Shown: in pieces, positions 54,374 to 62,948 of the stretch
Layout: every line of letters begins with the position of its first letter
How positions within the stretch are numbered: position 1 is the first letter of the stretch
Source of the DNA: Anaerosomatales bacterium
Lineage (GTDB): Bacteria; Actinomycetota; Coriobacteriia; Anaerosomatales; SLCP01
Direction: 5' to 3'
Assembly: GCA_029210645.1 (NCBI GenBank)
Contig: JARGFT010000008.1
Coordinates: forward strand, 1-64,000
Length of the DNA: 64,000 bases
Notes under the pieces: generated by a model
Databases searched by the model: none
Seen by the model: only the letters and a program-made list of their open reading frames with translations
Told to the model about the DNA's origin: nothing
Translations under genes and position numbers: made by a program

Positions 54374-55420
54374 TCAACTCTGGCAGGCAGGGTCGAGTTC
54401 GTCGAGGAAGCGGAAGAGTTCGGTGGCGAAGCGCTCGGGCCGCTCTTCATGCGGGATGTGACCCGTGTCCTCGAAGGTGGCGAGACGTGCCCCGAGGACC
54501 TCGGCCACCCTCGCGCTGTCGGCGTAGGGGACGGTCCCGTCCTCGGTACCCGCGACCACGAGCACGGGGCACTCGATCGAGTCCAGCGCGTCAGCCGCCC
54601 GGTCGGGCCTCGGGGCGATGGTGAGCTCCCAGAGTGCGCGGTCCCAGTCGCGGATGGCGAGCGGGGCCCGGTAGCCCTCGATGACCTCATCGGTCACCGC
54701 CGACGGGTCGGCCCACGCTGCGCGGACGAGGCGTTCCCCCGTGTCGCCGGCGAGCGCGCGTCTGACGATGAGCGGGCCGATACGCCGCGCCTGGGGCGTG
54801 GCGAGCAGGGGCCGGACGAATCGGGGTGCGCCGCCTTCTGTGTATATGGCAGGCGCCTCCAGAACCAGCCCGCTGACCCGCTCGGGATGACGTGCGGCCG
54901 CAAGCACGGCGATCGTGCCGCCTGCCGAGTGTCCGACGAGGACTGCCTGGGAGATTCCCAGCTCGTCCATCAATCCGATGACGTTGTCGGCCTGGGTGGT
55001 CGGAGAGTAGGGGTTAGGGCCTTCCCACTCACCGCGTAGTTTGCGCTCGGTCAGGCCGAAGCCCGGGCGGTCGAACGCGATGGCGGTGGCCCGGGCGGCG
55101 ATGTCGGGCAGCGTGTCGCGCCAGGAGAAGGTCGAGGCGCCGAATCCGTGCAGGAAGATGACCACCCGGCCGCCGGTGCCGGAGCGCACGTAGTGATGCT
55201 CCACGCCGCCGACCTCGACGAAGAGCGAATCCGGGCCCGCCAGCTCCCGCGGTTCGACTGCGCCGGGGACCTCGGGCACGGGCCAGAGCAGTGGCACGAA
55301 CAACAGGGCGGCGAGCAGACCGAGCAGTACCCACGCGATCAGTCGCCGGGCGCGACCGTGGCGGGGCGGGGCGGCGACAGAGGGATCCGGAGGTGCCTCG
55401 GGTGTGGCGGCGTGGTCCAT
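54374..55420 (-). CDS. alpha/beta hydrolase with N-terminal membrane anchor
   Basis: The 348-residue protein has a basic start, one hydrophobic segment (about 26-46) that should anchor it, then the hydrolase domain with the oxyanion motif FLHGFGASTFSW, nucleophile VGHSAGGTIAVL, acid in VVAGTEDGTVPY and histidine in EDTGHIPHEERPE. The likely substrate is an ester or epoxide. It is 3 nt after the flavoprotein gene in the PadR operon. Confidence 0.85.
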   Translation of the reverse strand: MDHAATPEAPPDPSVAAPPRHGRARRLIAWVLLGLLAALLFVPLLWPVPEVPGAVEPRELAGPDSLFVEVGGVEHHYVRSGTGGRVVIFLHGFGASTFSWRDTLPDIAARATAIAFDRPGFGLTERKLRGEWEGPNPYSPTTQADNVIGLMDELGISQAVLVGHSAGGTIAVLAAARHPERVSGLVLEAPAIYTEGGAPRFVRPLLATPQARRIGPLIVRRALAGDTGERLVRAAWADPSAVTDEVIEGYRAPLAIRDWDRALWELTIAPRPDRAADALDSIECPVLVVAGTEDGTVPYADSARVAEVLGARLATFEDTGHIPHEERPERFATELFRFLDELDPACQS

Positions 55421-55423
55421 ACG

Positions 55424-56032
55424 CTATATCTTCCCTGCGAGGATGCGGCCGAGCGAGCGGGCTTTGTCTTCCTCCCACTCGTGTACCTCCGGGTGGCGCC
55501 AGGTATCGGTGACCGCCAGCGAGCCGACGGTGCGGATTCCGCCGCTGCCGAGCGCGGCGCGCAGCTGGCGCACGGGGCCCGTGGTGTAGCCGAAGAAGGT
55601 CGCCAGCGGCTCGGGTGCCGCGCATGCGGTGATGATCACGGCCCGGCGCGCGTCTCTGACAACCGGTGCGTGAGCCACCTCCCGGGGGCCCATGCCGGGG
55701 AGGCGAAGCTGGCCCGATGAGGCGAAGTAGCCGTTGACGCGGTCGAGGAAGGCGGCAGTCGCCCCCTCCGGTTTGCGGAAGTACGCGGGGATCCCGAGGA
55801 TGACGCCGTCGGCCGAGGCGATACGCTCGACCAGGGAAGGGAGGTCGTCGCCGATCTTGCAGGCATCCGTGATGCGACACATGCCGCACCCCGTGCACGT
55901 GCGGATCTCCAGGTCGTAGAGGCGCACCCGCTCGACCTCGGCCCCTGCGGCCTGCGCTGCTGCTGCAGCCGTCTCGACGGAGTGACTCACGACTCCGTGC
56001 CTCGGGCTCGCATCGATGGCGATGATCCTCAT
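55424..56032 (-). CDS. NAD(P)H-dependent FMN reductase / flavodoxin-family protein with cysteine motif
   Basis: The 202-residue flavodoxin-fold protein starts IIAIDASPRHGVVSHSVETA and has a cysteine cluster TCTGCGMCRITDACKIGDD (about 46-64), as in iron-sulfur flavoproteins and multimeric flavodoxin WrbA-like reductases, plus ADGVILGIPAYFRKPEG. The cysteines may hold an iron-sulfur cluster. It overlaps PadR by ATGA and is a likely redox target gene of that repressor. Confidence 0.8.
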   Translation of the reverse strand: MRIIAIDASPRHGVVSHSVETAAAAAQAAGAEVERVRLYDLEIRTCTGCGMCRITDACKIGDDLPSLVERIASADGVILGIPAYFRKPEGATAAFLDRVNGYFASSGQLRLPGMGPREVAHAPVVRDARRAVIITACAAPEPLATFFGYTTGPVRQLRAALGSGGIRTVGSLAVTDTWRHPEVHEWEEDKARSLGRILAGKI

Positions 56033-56640
56033 GACGTGCTCCCTCTCTCGTCGGTTCGTCGAGCAAAGAGCCGGGACTGCGTGCCTGGTTCCGTCGGATG
56101 TTCCTGTTCGATGAGGTCCGAGAGCGTCTCAAGGGTGCCGTCGAGCCAGTCGATCGTTGAGCGCGCATCCGACATCGCAGCGCCCAGTGTCAGGCGGTGA
56201 AGGATGGCGTCGCGTCCGGCCCCCTTGGCTTCCTCGGCAGCGCGCGCGCGGAGGATGTCGAGGCGTTGCTGCATCGCAGACCGGCGCTCGCGGACGATGT
56301 GTAACAGGTCCTCATCGGACAGGCGGTCCGCGAAGCGAAGCTGGATGAGGAAGGGATCGCGCAGGGGAGGGAGAGGGGCGGGGGTAGCGGCCCACCGGTC
56401 GAGCTCCTCGACTCCCGCCGGAGTGATCGAGTAGACCTTCCGGTCCGGGCGGGAGCGCTGGCGTTTGACGCGTGAGGTGACGTGTCCGCGCTTCTCGAGC
56501 CCCTCGAGGGTCCGGTAGATCTGGGCCTGATCGGCTGTCCAGAAGTGCTGTGCGTCGTGGTCGAAGCACAGAGTCTTGAGCTCGTATCCGGTCATTGCCT
56601 GCTCGCGCAGGAATCCCAGAATGGCGTGTGCCAGCGACAT
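56029..56640 (-). CDS. PadR family transcriptional regulator
   Basis: The 203-residue repressor starts at ATG 56640 (AGAGG 6 nt before). The winged helix is LAHAILGFLREQAMTGYELK with YRTLEGLEKRGHVTSRV and SITPAGVEELDRW; the C-terminal helices (about 100-190) are the dimerisation part. PadR proteins typically bind small phenolics or drugs and repress a neighbouring detoxification gene. The flavoprotein and hydrolase follow in the same unit, and palindromes lie just upstream. Confidence 0.88.
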   Translation of the reverse strand: MSLAHAILGFLREQAMTGYELKTLCFDHDAQHFWTADQAQIYRTLEGLEKRGHVTSRVKRQRSRPDRKVYSITPAGVEELDRWAATPAPLPPLRDPFLIQLRFADRLSDEDLLHIVRERRSAMQQRLDILRARAAEEAKGAGRDAILHRLTLGAAMSDARSTIDWLDGTLETLSDLIEQEHPTEPGTQSRLFARRTDERGSTS

Positions 56641-56675
56641 GCACTGCCTCTGCAGAGGTATATAAGACAGCACAA

Positions 56676-56695
56676 GTATATGTGAAGACATATAC
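56676..56695. promoter_or_regulatory. likely PadR operator palindrome
   Basis: GTATATGT and ACATATAC flank a GAAG spacer, a perfect 8+8 inverted repeat, 36 nt upstream of the PadR start. PadR proteins often bind ATGT-N-ACAT type palindromes. Confidence 0.6.
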
Positions 56696-56703
56696 AATGA
56701 CAA

Positions 56704-56722
56704 CCTCAACCATGGGTTGAGG
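56704..56722. promoter_or_regulatory. second palindrome upstream of PadR
   Basis: CCTCAACC and GGTTGAGG flank ATG, a perfect 8+8 inverted repeat. Its role is unknown; it may be a further operator. Confidence 0.4.
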
Positions 56723-56754
56723 TATATCGGGATAGTGCCTGCTCAGAGAGTTGC

Positions 56755-56789
56755 GGAAAGCCTCAACATGGAATCGAGCTGAGGTTTCC
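56755..56789 (-). terminator. hairpin downstream of the ABC transporter pair
   Basis: GGAAA-CCTCA pairs with TGAGG-TTTCC with one bulge. It lies 3' of the minus-strand transporter genes. Confidence 0.4.
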
Positions 56790-56835
56790 GGTGAGTTGAA
56801 GGGCCACAGGGGCCCGTGAGTACCGCCCGTTGGCG

Positions 56836-58629
56836 CTAGGCTCCGAACTGGCTCTGATGAAGCCGGGCGAAGCGCCCTCCGGCGGCAAGGAGCTCCTCGT
56901 AGGTTCCGTCTTCGACCATCGTACCGCCGTCGATAACGACGATGCGGTCGGCATCGCGCACGGTGGAGAGGCGGTGGGCGATGATGAGCGCGGTGCGGCC
57001 CGCAAGCAGCTCGCGGAGTGCCTGTTGGATGAGCGCTTCGGTGCGCGTGTCGACCGACGAGGTCGCCTCGTCGAGGATGAGGATCGCCGGGTCGGCAAGG
57101 AGCGCGCGCGCGAACGCGATGAGCTGGCGCTGCCCGGTCGACAGCGTACCCCCCCGCTCGCCCACGATGGTGTCGTAGCCCTCGGGCAGCCGGTCGATGA
57201 AGTCGTCGGCGCACGCGACGACCGCGGCGGCACGTACCTCACCGTCGGTCGCTCCCTCGCGACCGTACCGGATGTTCTCGGTGACCGTTCCGGGGAAGAG
57301 GAACGGGTCCTGCAGGACGATCCCGAGATGGGTGCGCAGCGAGCGCGTCGTCACCGAGCGGGCATCATGTCCGTCGATCAGGACCGCGCCGCACGTCGGG
57401 TCGTAGAAACGGGGCACGAGGTTGATGAGGGTCGTCTTGCCGGCTCCCGTGGCCCCGACGACCGCAAGTGTGGTACCCGGCTCGACCACCAGGTCGATGT
57501 CGTGGAGCACCTGGGGACCGGTGCCGTAGGAGAAGCACACGCCCCGGAACTCAACCCTGCCTTGCACGTGCGCAAGCTCTTGGGCGTTGGGGGCGTCCGT
57601 GACCTCGCTCGGGGTGTCGAGCAGCGAGAACACTCGCTCGCCGCCCGCAAGCGCCGACTGCGTCTCCGCGTACAGGCTCGAGAGTTGGCTCACCGCGTTG
57701 AAGAACGACCGCGCGTAGCCGAAGAACGCGACCACCACGCCGATGGTGACGAGGCCGCCGGTGGCGAGCCACCCTCCGAACGCGGCGACGAGTGCTGTGG
57801 CCAGCGAGGAGATGACCGCCAGTGTCGGCGAGAAGGCCGAGGAGACCGCCGAGGCGGTGACGTTGGCATCACGGTTGGCGGCGTTGCGAGAGATAAAGCC
57901 GCTGCGGTCGGAGTCGGTGCGGTTGAATGCCTGCGCGACCTTGATGCCTGCTAGTTCTTCGGCGAGCGTAGCCGAGACGTCGCCGATCGCCTCCTGACGG
58001 CGGCGGAACGCCTGGCGGGCGATGTAGCCGAAGAGCCGCGTCGCTCCGAGCATCACCGGTACGACGGCAAGGGTCACGAGTGCGAGGCGCCAGTCGACGA
58101 TGAACATGCCGACGAGTGTGGCGACGATGCCGAGGGCGGCACCCAGTACGCGGCGAAAACCCTGGGACAGGAAGGAGTTGAGCGTCTCGATGTCGTTGAT
58201 CAGCCGGCTCATCAGATCGCCCGACTCCACGCTCTCGAAGTAGGAGACCGACAGCCGCTGGATCGTGCCGAAGACTTCCTCGCGGACCTCGAAGAGCGCA
58301 CGCTGCCCCGCCTGACCCAGCCGCAGGATCTGCGCGCGCTGCGACCACCAGCCAACCACCGCGGCACCCACCAGCAGCAGTGCGGGGACGAGCAGCACGT
58401 CGGTGCCGTCGCCCGCGGCGGCGGCACCGACGGCCGTGTCGATCACCAGACCGGTGAGTGCAGGCTGTGCGGCGGTGGCGCCCGAGGCGACGACCAGCCA
58501 GATGAGCGCGACCGCCATCTCGCCGCGGTAGGGCAGCAGGTAGCGCAGCAGGCGCCGGATGGCGCCCCAGGCCGACCGGGGCCGCTCCTTCTTGGCGAGG
58601 GACTTGAGCGAGGAGCCGCCACGCGCCAT
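56836..58629 (-). CDS. ABC exporter half-transporter (ATPase plus membrane domain)
   Basis: The 597-residue protein has six hydrophobic helices (about 40-315) and a nucleotide-binding domain: Walker A VGATGAGKTTLINLVPRFYD, Q-loop LGIVLQDPFLFPGTVTENI, signature LSTGQRQLIAFARALL and Walker B ILILDEATSSVDTRTE. The signature LSTGQ instead of LSGGQ and the neighbouring exporter suggest a heterodimeric exporter in which sites differ. The pair resembles LmrCD/TM287-288 drug exporters; substrate unknown. Confidence 0.9.
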   Translation of the reverse strand: MARGGSSLKSLAKKERPRSAWGAIRRLLRYLLPYRGEMAVALIWLVVASGATAAQPALTGLVIDTAVGAAAAGDGTDVLLVPALLLVGAAVVGWWSQRAQILRLGQAGQRALFEVREEVFGTIQRLSVSYFESVESGDLMSRLINDIETLNSFLSQGFRRVLGAALGIVATLVGMFIVDWRLALVTLAVVPVMLGATRLFGYIARQAFRRRQEAIGDVSATLAEELAGIKVAQAFNRTDSDRSGFISRNAANRDANVTASAVSSAFSPTLAVISSLATALVAAFGGWLATGGLVTIGVVVAFFGYARSFFNAVSQLSSLYAETQSALAGGERVFSLLDTPSEVTDAPNAQELAHVQGRVEFRGVCFSYGTGPQVLHDIDLVVEPGTTLAVVGATGAGKTTLINLVPRFYDPTCGAVLIDGHDARSVTTRSLRTHLGIVLQDPFLFPGTVTENIRYGREGATDGEVRAAAVVACADDFIDRLPEGYDTIVGERGGTLSTGQRQLIAFARALLADPAILILDEATSSVDTRTEALIQQALRELLAGRTALIIAHRLSTVRDADRIVVIDGGTMVEDGTYEELLAAGGRFARLHQSQFGA

Positions 58630-60407
58630 CAGCCCTCACCGTCCTCGATCGAGCACGCACCCGGGACCTCGATCTCCTCGCCGCCCGCGAGCTGGCTCGC
58701 GGCGATCTCGGCGTAGACACAGCTTGTGGCGAGCAGCTCGTCGTGCGTGCCGAGGTCGACGACCCTGCCCTCATCGAGCACGACGATCAGGTCGGCGCGC
58801 CTCACGGTGGACAGTCGCTGCGCCACGACGAACGTCGTCCGCCCCTCCATGAGCGTGCCGAGGTTCTCCCGCAGTGCCGCCTCGGTCTCGGCGTCAACGC
58901 TCGAGGTGGAGTCGTCCATGATCAGGATGCGCGGGTCGATCAGGAGCGCCCGGGCGATCGCGATGCGCTGACGCTGCCCCCCGGAGAGCTTGATGCCCCG
59001 CTCTCCCACGCGGGTGTCGTAGCCATCCGGCAGCGCGAGGATGAAGTCGTGCGCCTGCGCGGCTCCTGCGGCGGCCCGCACGTCCTCATCGGAGGCATCG
59101 GGCCGTCCGTATGCGATGTTGTCGCGCACCGAGCCGGAGAAGAGGACCGAGTCCTGCATGACGACCCCGATCCGCGCGCGCAGGCTCGAGATCGTCAGGT
59201 CGCGGACATCGTAGCCGTCGACGAGCACGGCGCCGTCGCTCACGTCGTAGAACCGGGGGATGAGGTTGACGACGCTCGTCTTGCCCGACCCGGTGGCGCC
59301 CACCACCGCGACGATGGTGGCCGGCTCGACGGTGAACGTTATGCCGGCGAGTGTCTCGCGGGTGTCGCCCGGGTAGCGCAGGTGGACGTCGCGGAACTCC
59401 ACCTGTCCACGGGTCTGGCCGAGTACGGTCGCGCCGGGCCTCTCTTCGACGTCGACGGGCGCGTCGAGTACCTCGAAGAGCCGCTCGGCGCTTGCGCTTG
59501 CTCGCGCGATCGATTGCGCTCCGAACCCGATGATGTAGAGCGGGGACAGGAGAAGGAAGAGGTATGACGTGAACGCGACGAGCTCACCGACCGTGAGCGT
59601 GCCGTTGATGATCTGGGCAGCACCCGCCACGGTCACGACTCCGACCCCCAGAGTGCCGACCGCGAAGAGCAGCGGGAAGGCGTTCGCCACGGTGCGCCGC
59701 ACCGAGAGCCCCTGTTCGAGCAGGGCCTCGTCCGCCGCACGGTAGCGCGCGATCTCGAAGTCTTCCCGCGCGAATGCACGCACGACGCGCGCGCCCGCGA
59801 TGTTCTCCTGGAGGACCGCGTTGAGCGCGCCGAGCCGCTTCTGCGACAGGCGGAACATCGGACCGAGGCGGCGGACGAACAGGAAGAGGACGAGGAGCGT
59901 TCCCGGGACGACGGAGAAGGCCACCAGAGCCAACGCGGCGTTCATCGAGAGCAGCAGGACCACCGCGCCGATGAGCAGGAGCACGGCCGAGACCGCCTGC
60001 ACCAGCCCGCCGCCGACGAACTCGCGCACGAGGTCGACGTCGCTCGTCACCCGCGTGATGAGCTGCCCGGTGCTGGCGCGGTCGTGATAGGAGAACGAGA
60101 GCCTCTGCAGCTTGTCGAAGATGGCGTTACGCATATCGAACGCCGCGCCATGGCTCGCCTTGGCCGAGAGGAAACCCTGAAGGAAACTCGCAAGCCCCCC
60201 GAGCACGGCAACGCCGATCAACCCGAGTGCGCCCCGCCAGATGAGCGCTGTGTCTCCGCCGGCGATGCCCCTGTCGATGATCGCGCGCAGGATCTGCGGG
60301 GAGACGAGATCCGCGGCCGATGCGGCGAGTACCGCGAAGACCGCGGCTGCCGCTGTCAGGCGGTAGGCGCGCATGAAGCGCAGGGCGCGCAGCAGTGCGC
60401 TCGACAC
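58629..60407 (-). CDS. ABC exporter half-transporter, partner subunit
   Basis: The 592-residue partner starts at GTG 60407, with AAGGAG and a 4-nt gap before it; the longer frame is not conserved. It has six helices and an ATPase with VGATGSGKTSVVNLIPRFYD, VMQDSVLFSGSVRDNIAYG, signature LSGGQRQRIAIARALL and Walker B ILIMDDSTSSVDAETE. Asp at the usual catalytic glutamate position (MDDSTS) marks a degenerate site, as in one half of heterodimeric exporters. Stop and next start share one base. Confidence 0.9.
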   Translation of the reverse strand: MSSALLRALRFMRAYRLTAAAAVFAVLAASAADLVSPQILRAIIDRGIAGGDTALIWRGALGLIGVAVLGGLASFLQGFLSAKASHGAAFDMRNAIFDKLQRLSFSYHDRASTGQLITRVTSDVDLVREFVGGGLVQAVSAVLLLIGAVVLLLSMNAALALVAFSVVPGTLLVLFLFVRRLGPMFRLSQKRLGALNAVLQENIAGARVVRAFAREDFEIARYRAADEALLEQGLSVRRTVANAFPLLFAVGTLGVGVVTVAGAAQIINGTLTVGELVAFTSYLFLLLSPLYIIGFGAQSIARASASAERLFEVLDAPVDVEERPGATVLGQTRGQVEFRDVHLRYPGDTRETLAGITFTVEPATIVAVVGATGSGKTSVVNLIPRFYDVSDGAVLVDGYDVRDLTISSLRARIGVVMQDSVLFSGSVRDNIAYGRPDASDEDVRAAAGAAQAHDFILALPDGYDTRVGERGIKLSGGQRQRIAIARALLIDPRILIMDDSTSSVDAETEAALRENLGTLMEGRTTFVVAQRLSTVRRADLIVVLDEGRVVDLGTHDELLATSCVYAEIAASQLAGGEEIEVPGACSIEDGEG

Positions 60408-60491
60408 GATACTCCTTGGTGGGTCGACGCGGGACGAGGTGATTCTCCGAGCGATTCTACGATTGTAGCGATGTCGGCGATGTCGTGCGGT

Positions 60492-60541
60492 CTTCACGCG
60501 AGAACGGGCTCCCGTTGCCGGGAGCCCGTTCTCGCGTGAAG
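60492..60541. repeat. 23-bp perfect inverted repeat between the SHOCT gene and the ABC operon
   Basis: The left arm 60492-60514 (begins CTTCACGCGAGAACG) pairs perfectly with 60519-60541 around a TTGC loop. Without a T run on either side, it may be a terminator of the SHOCT gene, an mRNA stabiliser or a remnant of a repeat family. Confidence 0.7.
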
Positions 60542-60590
60542 GGGGAAGAGAAGCAGAGGCTGTGGGGCTACAGCCGTAGAGCCGTGCTCA

Positions 60591-60800
60591 TCATCCGCAG
60601 AGTACGGTTCGGATGCGCTCGAACTCGGCGGTGTCGATCTCACCGGTGGCAAGCCGGCGACGAGAGATCCGGAGCGCTCCATCGGCAGGAGTGGAGGCCG
60701 GGACAGGAAGCACGTCTGCACGCGCAAGCACACGGGTGTTGTGTATCGCATAGATGGCGAGCATGCCGAACGCCAGTATGAGAACCGGTCCGAAGGTCAT
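60591..60800 (-). CDS. small SHOCT-like membrane protein
   Basis: The 69-residue product has one hydrophobic segment (about 4-22, GPVLILAFGMLAIYAI) and a C-terminal SHOCT-like helix pair (RISRRRLATGEIDTAEFERI). SHOCT motifs are short modules found at the ends of membrane proteins and take part in oligomerisation. ATG 60800 is 7-8 nt after GAGGGG. Family assignment rests on the GEID motif only. Confidence 0.65.
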   Translation of the reverse strand: MTFGPVLILAFGMLAIYAIHNTRVLARADVLPVPASTPADGALRISRRRLATGEIDTAEFERIRTVLCG

Positions 60801-60904
60801 CGAGCTCACCCCTCACATCAATCGCCGATGTGAGTTCAGTATGCCCCGCGGTCACGCAGGGACGGTGAAGCCCCTGTGGAGATGGTGTGGAGCGTCCGAT
60901 CCGT

Positions 60905-61897
60905 TCACGCGGGCGGCTCGGACAGTGCAGGCTCCACTGCGACGCGCAGGCCGTCGCCGGCCGGTCTCGCGCGCGGCGGTCGAGTGGGTGCGGTCGTGGT
61001 CAGCGCCACGCCGACGACGATGACGAGCATCCCGGCGATCACCCAGACGTCGACCGGTTCCGGTCCCGCGATCAGGCCGACAGTCCCTGCGGCCCAGCCG
61101 AGGAACACTGCGACCACCGGGTTGACGTAGGTGTACGTCATGACCTTGGAGGTCGGGACCCTGGCGAGCAGCCAGACGAATGCGGTGAACGCGATGCACG
61201 ACCCGAAGATGGTGAGGTACGCCAGTGCCCAGAGGCCTCCGGACGAGATTCCCGACATCAGCGGGACCTCGCCCAGGACAGCGCCGACTGCCAGGAGGAT
61301 CCCTCCGGCGACGAGCATCTCGTAGCCGGTTGCGACAACGGCGTGCGCCTTGACAGGCCGTCGTCGGGAGATGAGCGAGCCGGTGGTCCACAGCCACGTT
61401 GCCAGTATCTGCAGCCCGACCCCGAGCCACTCGGCACCGGAGCCGTGGACGCCGGTGATTCTCGGCCACAGGAGGAGCGCGAGTCCCGCGAATCCGAGAA
61501 CGAGGCCGGCGATCCCGCGGGCGGTGGGCTGGTCCATCCCCGGCAACACTCCCTCGGCGGCGGCTACCCACAGTGGGATGAGCGCTACCACGAGCGCGGA
61601 GAGGCTTGACGGTATGTACTGCTCGGCGAGGACAGTGAAGAACATGCCACCGCACAGCAGGAAGATACCGACTACGGAGACCGTGACCAGATCGTGCCGG
61701 GAGAGCCGGAGGCGCCACCCGCGCCAGCGGGCGAAGGTCAGCAGGATGAGACCGGCAAGCGCGAGCCGCAATCCCGTGAAAAGCGCGGGTGGCATGTCAT
61801 GCTCCAGGCCGATCTTGATGGCCAGATAGGTGGAGCCCCAGATGATGTACATCGCCAGGAAGGCAAGGACGGTCTTGGCGTCGAAAGGTCGCGACAC
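60905..61897 (-). CDS. EamA/DMT family transporter
   Basis: The 330-residue membrane protein has ten hydrophobic segments in two repeats of five, with the DMT landmarks IIWGSTYLAIKIGLEHDMPP and the second-half VPTSKVMTYTYVNPVVAVFL. It probably exports amino acids or metabolites; substrate unknown. The C terminus has a basic proline-rich tail of about 40 residues. Confidence 0.88.
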   Translation of the reverse strand: MSRPFDAKTVLAFLAMYIIWGSTYLAIKIGLEHDMPPALFTGLRLALAGLILLTFARWRGWRLRLSRHDLVTVSVVGIFLLCGGMFFTVLAEQYIPSSLSALVVALIPLWVAAAEGVLPGMDQPTARGIAGLVLGFAGLALLLWPRITGVHGSGAEWLGVGLQILATWLWTTGSLISRRRPVKAHAVVATGYEMLVAGGILLAVGAVLGEVPLMSGISSGGLWALAYLTIFGSCIAFTAFVWLLARVPTSKVMTYTYVNPVVAVFLGWAAGTVGLIAGPEPVDVWVIAGMLVIVVGVALTTTAPTRPPRARPAGDGLRVAVEPALSEPPA

Positions 61898-62051
61898 TGC
61901 GGCTCCTGTGGGTCGATCCGGCCGGTGCTTCGCGCCGGGGGGCCGGTTGCGTCAGAACAGGATACTCCCGGGAGACGATGCGCGCACCAACGTTGGAGGA
62001 AGTGGGGCCACCCCTTCCCTCACCTGCGGCGACACCGAGACTCTGGCACGC

Positions 62052-62069
62052 CGTGTGCTCTAGCACGCG
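62052..62069. promoter_or_regulatory. imperfect palindrome upstream of the two-CW gene
   Basis: CGTGTGCT and AGCACGCG flank CT, an inverted repeat with one mismatch, about 55 nt before the GTG. It could be an operator; this is a guess. Confidence 0.25.
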
Positions 62070-62122
62070 TATCTCGCTCACGCGGGGTGGTTGACTGTAC
62101 CCGAGAGAAGGATCTTCACCGC

Positions 62123-62437
62123 GTGCTGGAGCCGAAGCGACTCGACTGCTGGGAGTATCAGGGATGCGGGCGCGGTCCGGGTGGCCGCCGCTCCCGGAAC
62201 GGTCAGCGGTGCCCTGCCGCATCGTGCGACGCGCTCGACGGCGCGAACGGCGGCACGAATGCCGGGCGCGCCTGCTGGGTGGTCGCCGACACGCTCTGCA
62301 GCGGCAAGCCGTGCGGCGATTACGAGCGTAAGATCCACGAGTGCCGTAAGTGCTCGTTCTTCGCCCGGGTGCACGTCGAGGAGGGGCTCGGTGACGAGGC
62401 CACCCAGGAGCTGCTCGTCCGGGTGCGCTGCACGTAG
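62123..62437 (+). CDS. two-CW domain-containing cysteine-rich protein
   Basis: The 104-residue protein has the two Cys-Trp motifs that name the family, CWEYQGCGRGPGG (Cys9, Cys15) and AGRACWVVADTLC (Cys51, Cys59), plus Cys30 (CPAA), DGANGGTNAG and the closing CRKCSFFARVHVEEG (Cys74, Cys77). Cysteine-rich, so metal- or iron-sulfur-binding is likely; the function is not established. Start GTG 62123, with GAGAAGG about 11 nt before, is the only start keeping the CW motif near the N terminus. Confidence 0.78.
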   Translation: MLEPKRLDCWEYQGCGRGPGGRRSRNGQRCPAASCDALDGANGGTNAGRACWVVADTLCSGKPCGDYERKIHECRKCSFFARVHVEEGLGDEATQELLVRVRCT

Positions 62438-62470
62438 GCGTCCGGAGCGGCGGCGCGCTACACTCCCTCC

Positions 62471-62917
62471 ATGAGCCCTCACTGCTACGAGTATCCGCGT
62501 CCCGCCGTCTCGGTCGACGCCGTGCTTCTTGCCGGCCCGCCTGCGCGCCCGCACGTGCTGCTTGTCCGGCGGGCGGCAGAGCCGTTCGCGGGGGCGTGGG
62601 CGCTTCCCGGAGGCTTTGTCGACGAGGGGGAGCGGCTCGAAGACGCCATGCGCCGCGAGCTCGCCGAAGAGACGGCACTCGTGGTCGACGGCCCGCTCGT
62701 TCAAGCCGGAGCGTACGGTGACCCCGGCCGCGACCCGAGGGGGTGGACGGTCAGCATCGCGTTCGTCGGCCGCATCGGCGATGACCTGCCCGATGTGGTC
62801 GGCGGCGACGACGCGGCAGAGGCCGCCTGGCATCCGGTCGATACGCTTCCGGAGCTGGCCTTCGACCACGCGATCATCGTCGCCGGGGCACTCGCCCGGA
62901 TTGACGAGGGCTGGTGA
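62471..62917 (+). CDS. Nudix hydrolase
   Basis: The 148-residue protein has the full Nudix box, GGFVDEGERLEDAMRRELAE then ETAL (about 50-73), with the pattern GX5EX7REUXEEXGU apart from Ala at the last glycine. Before it comes VLLVRRAAEPFAGAWALPGG. It resembles ADP-ribose or NADH pyrophosphatases of the NrtR/ADPRase kind; the substrate is unknown. Confidence 0.86.
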   Translation: MSPHCYEYPRPAVSVDAVLLAGPPARPHVLLVRRAAEPFAGAWALPGGFVDEGERLEDAMRRELAEETALVVDGPLVQAGAYGDPGRDPRGWTVSIAFVGRIGDDLPDVVGGDDAAEAAWHPVDTLPELAFDHAIIVAGALARIDEGW

Positions 62918-62948
62918 GGGGGGCTACCATCCTCGGCAACTCATATCG

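Noticed and set aside
60494..60751. Minus-strand open frame through the 23-bp inverted repeat
   Set aside because: Its end is an artefact of the palindrome and it overlaps the better supported SHOCT-like gene in another frame.
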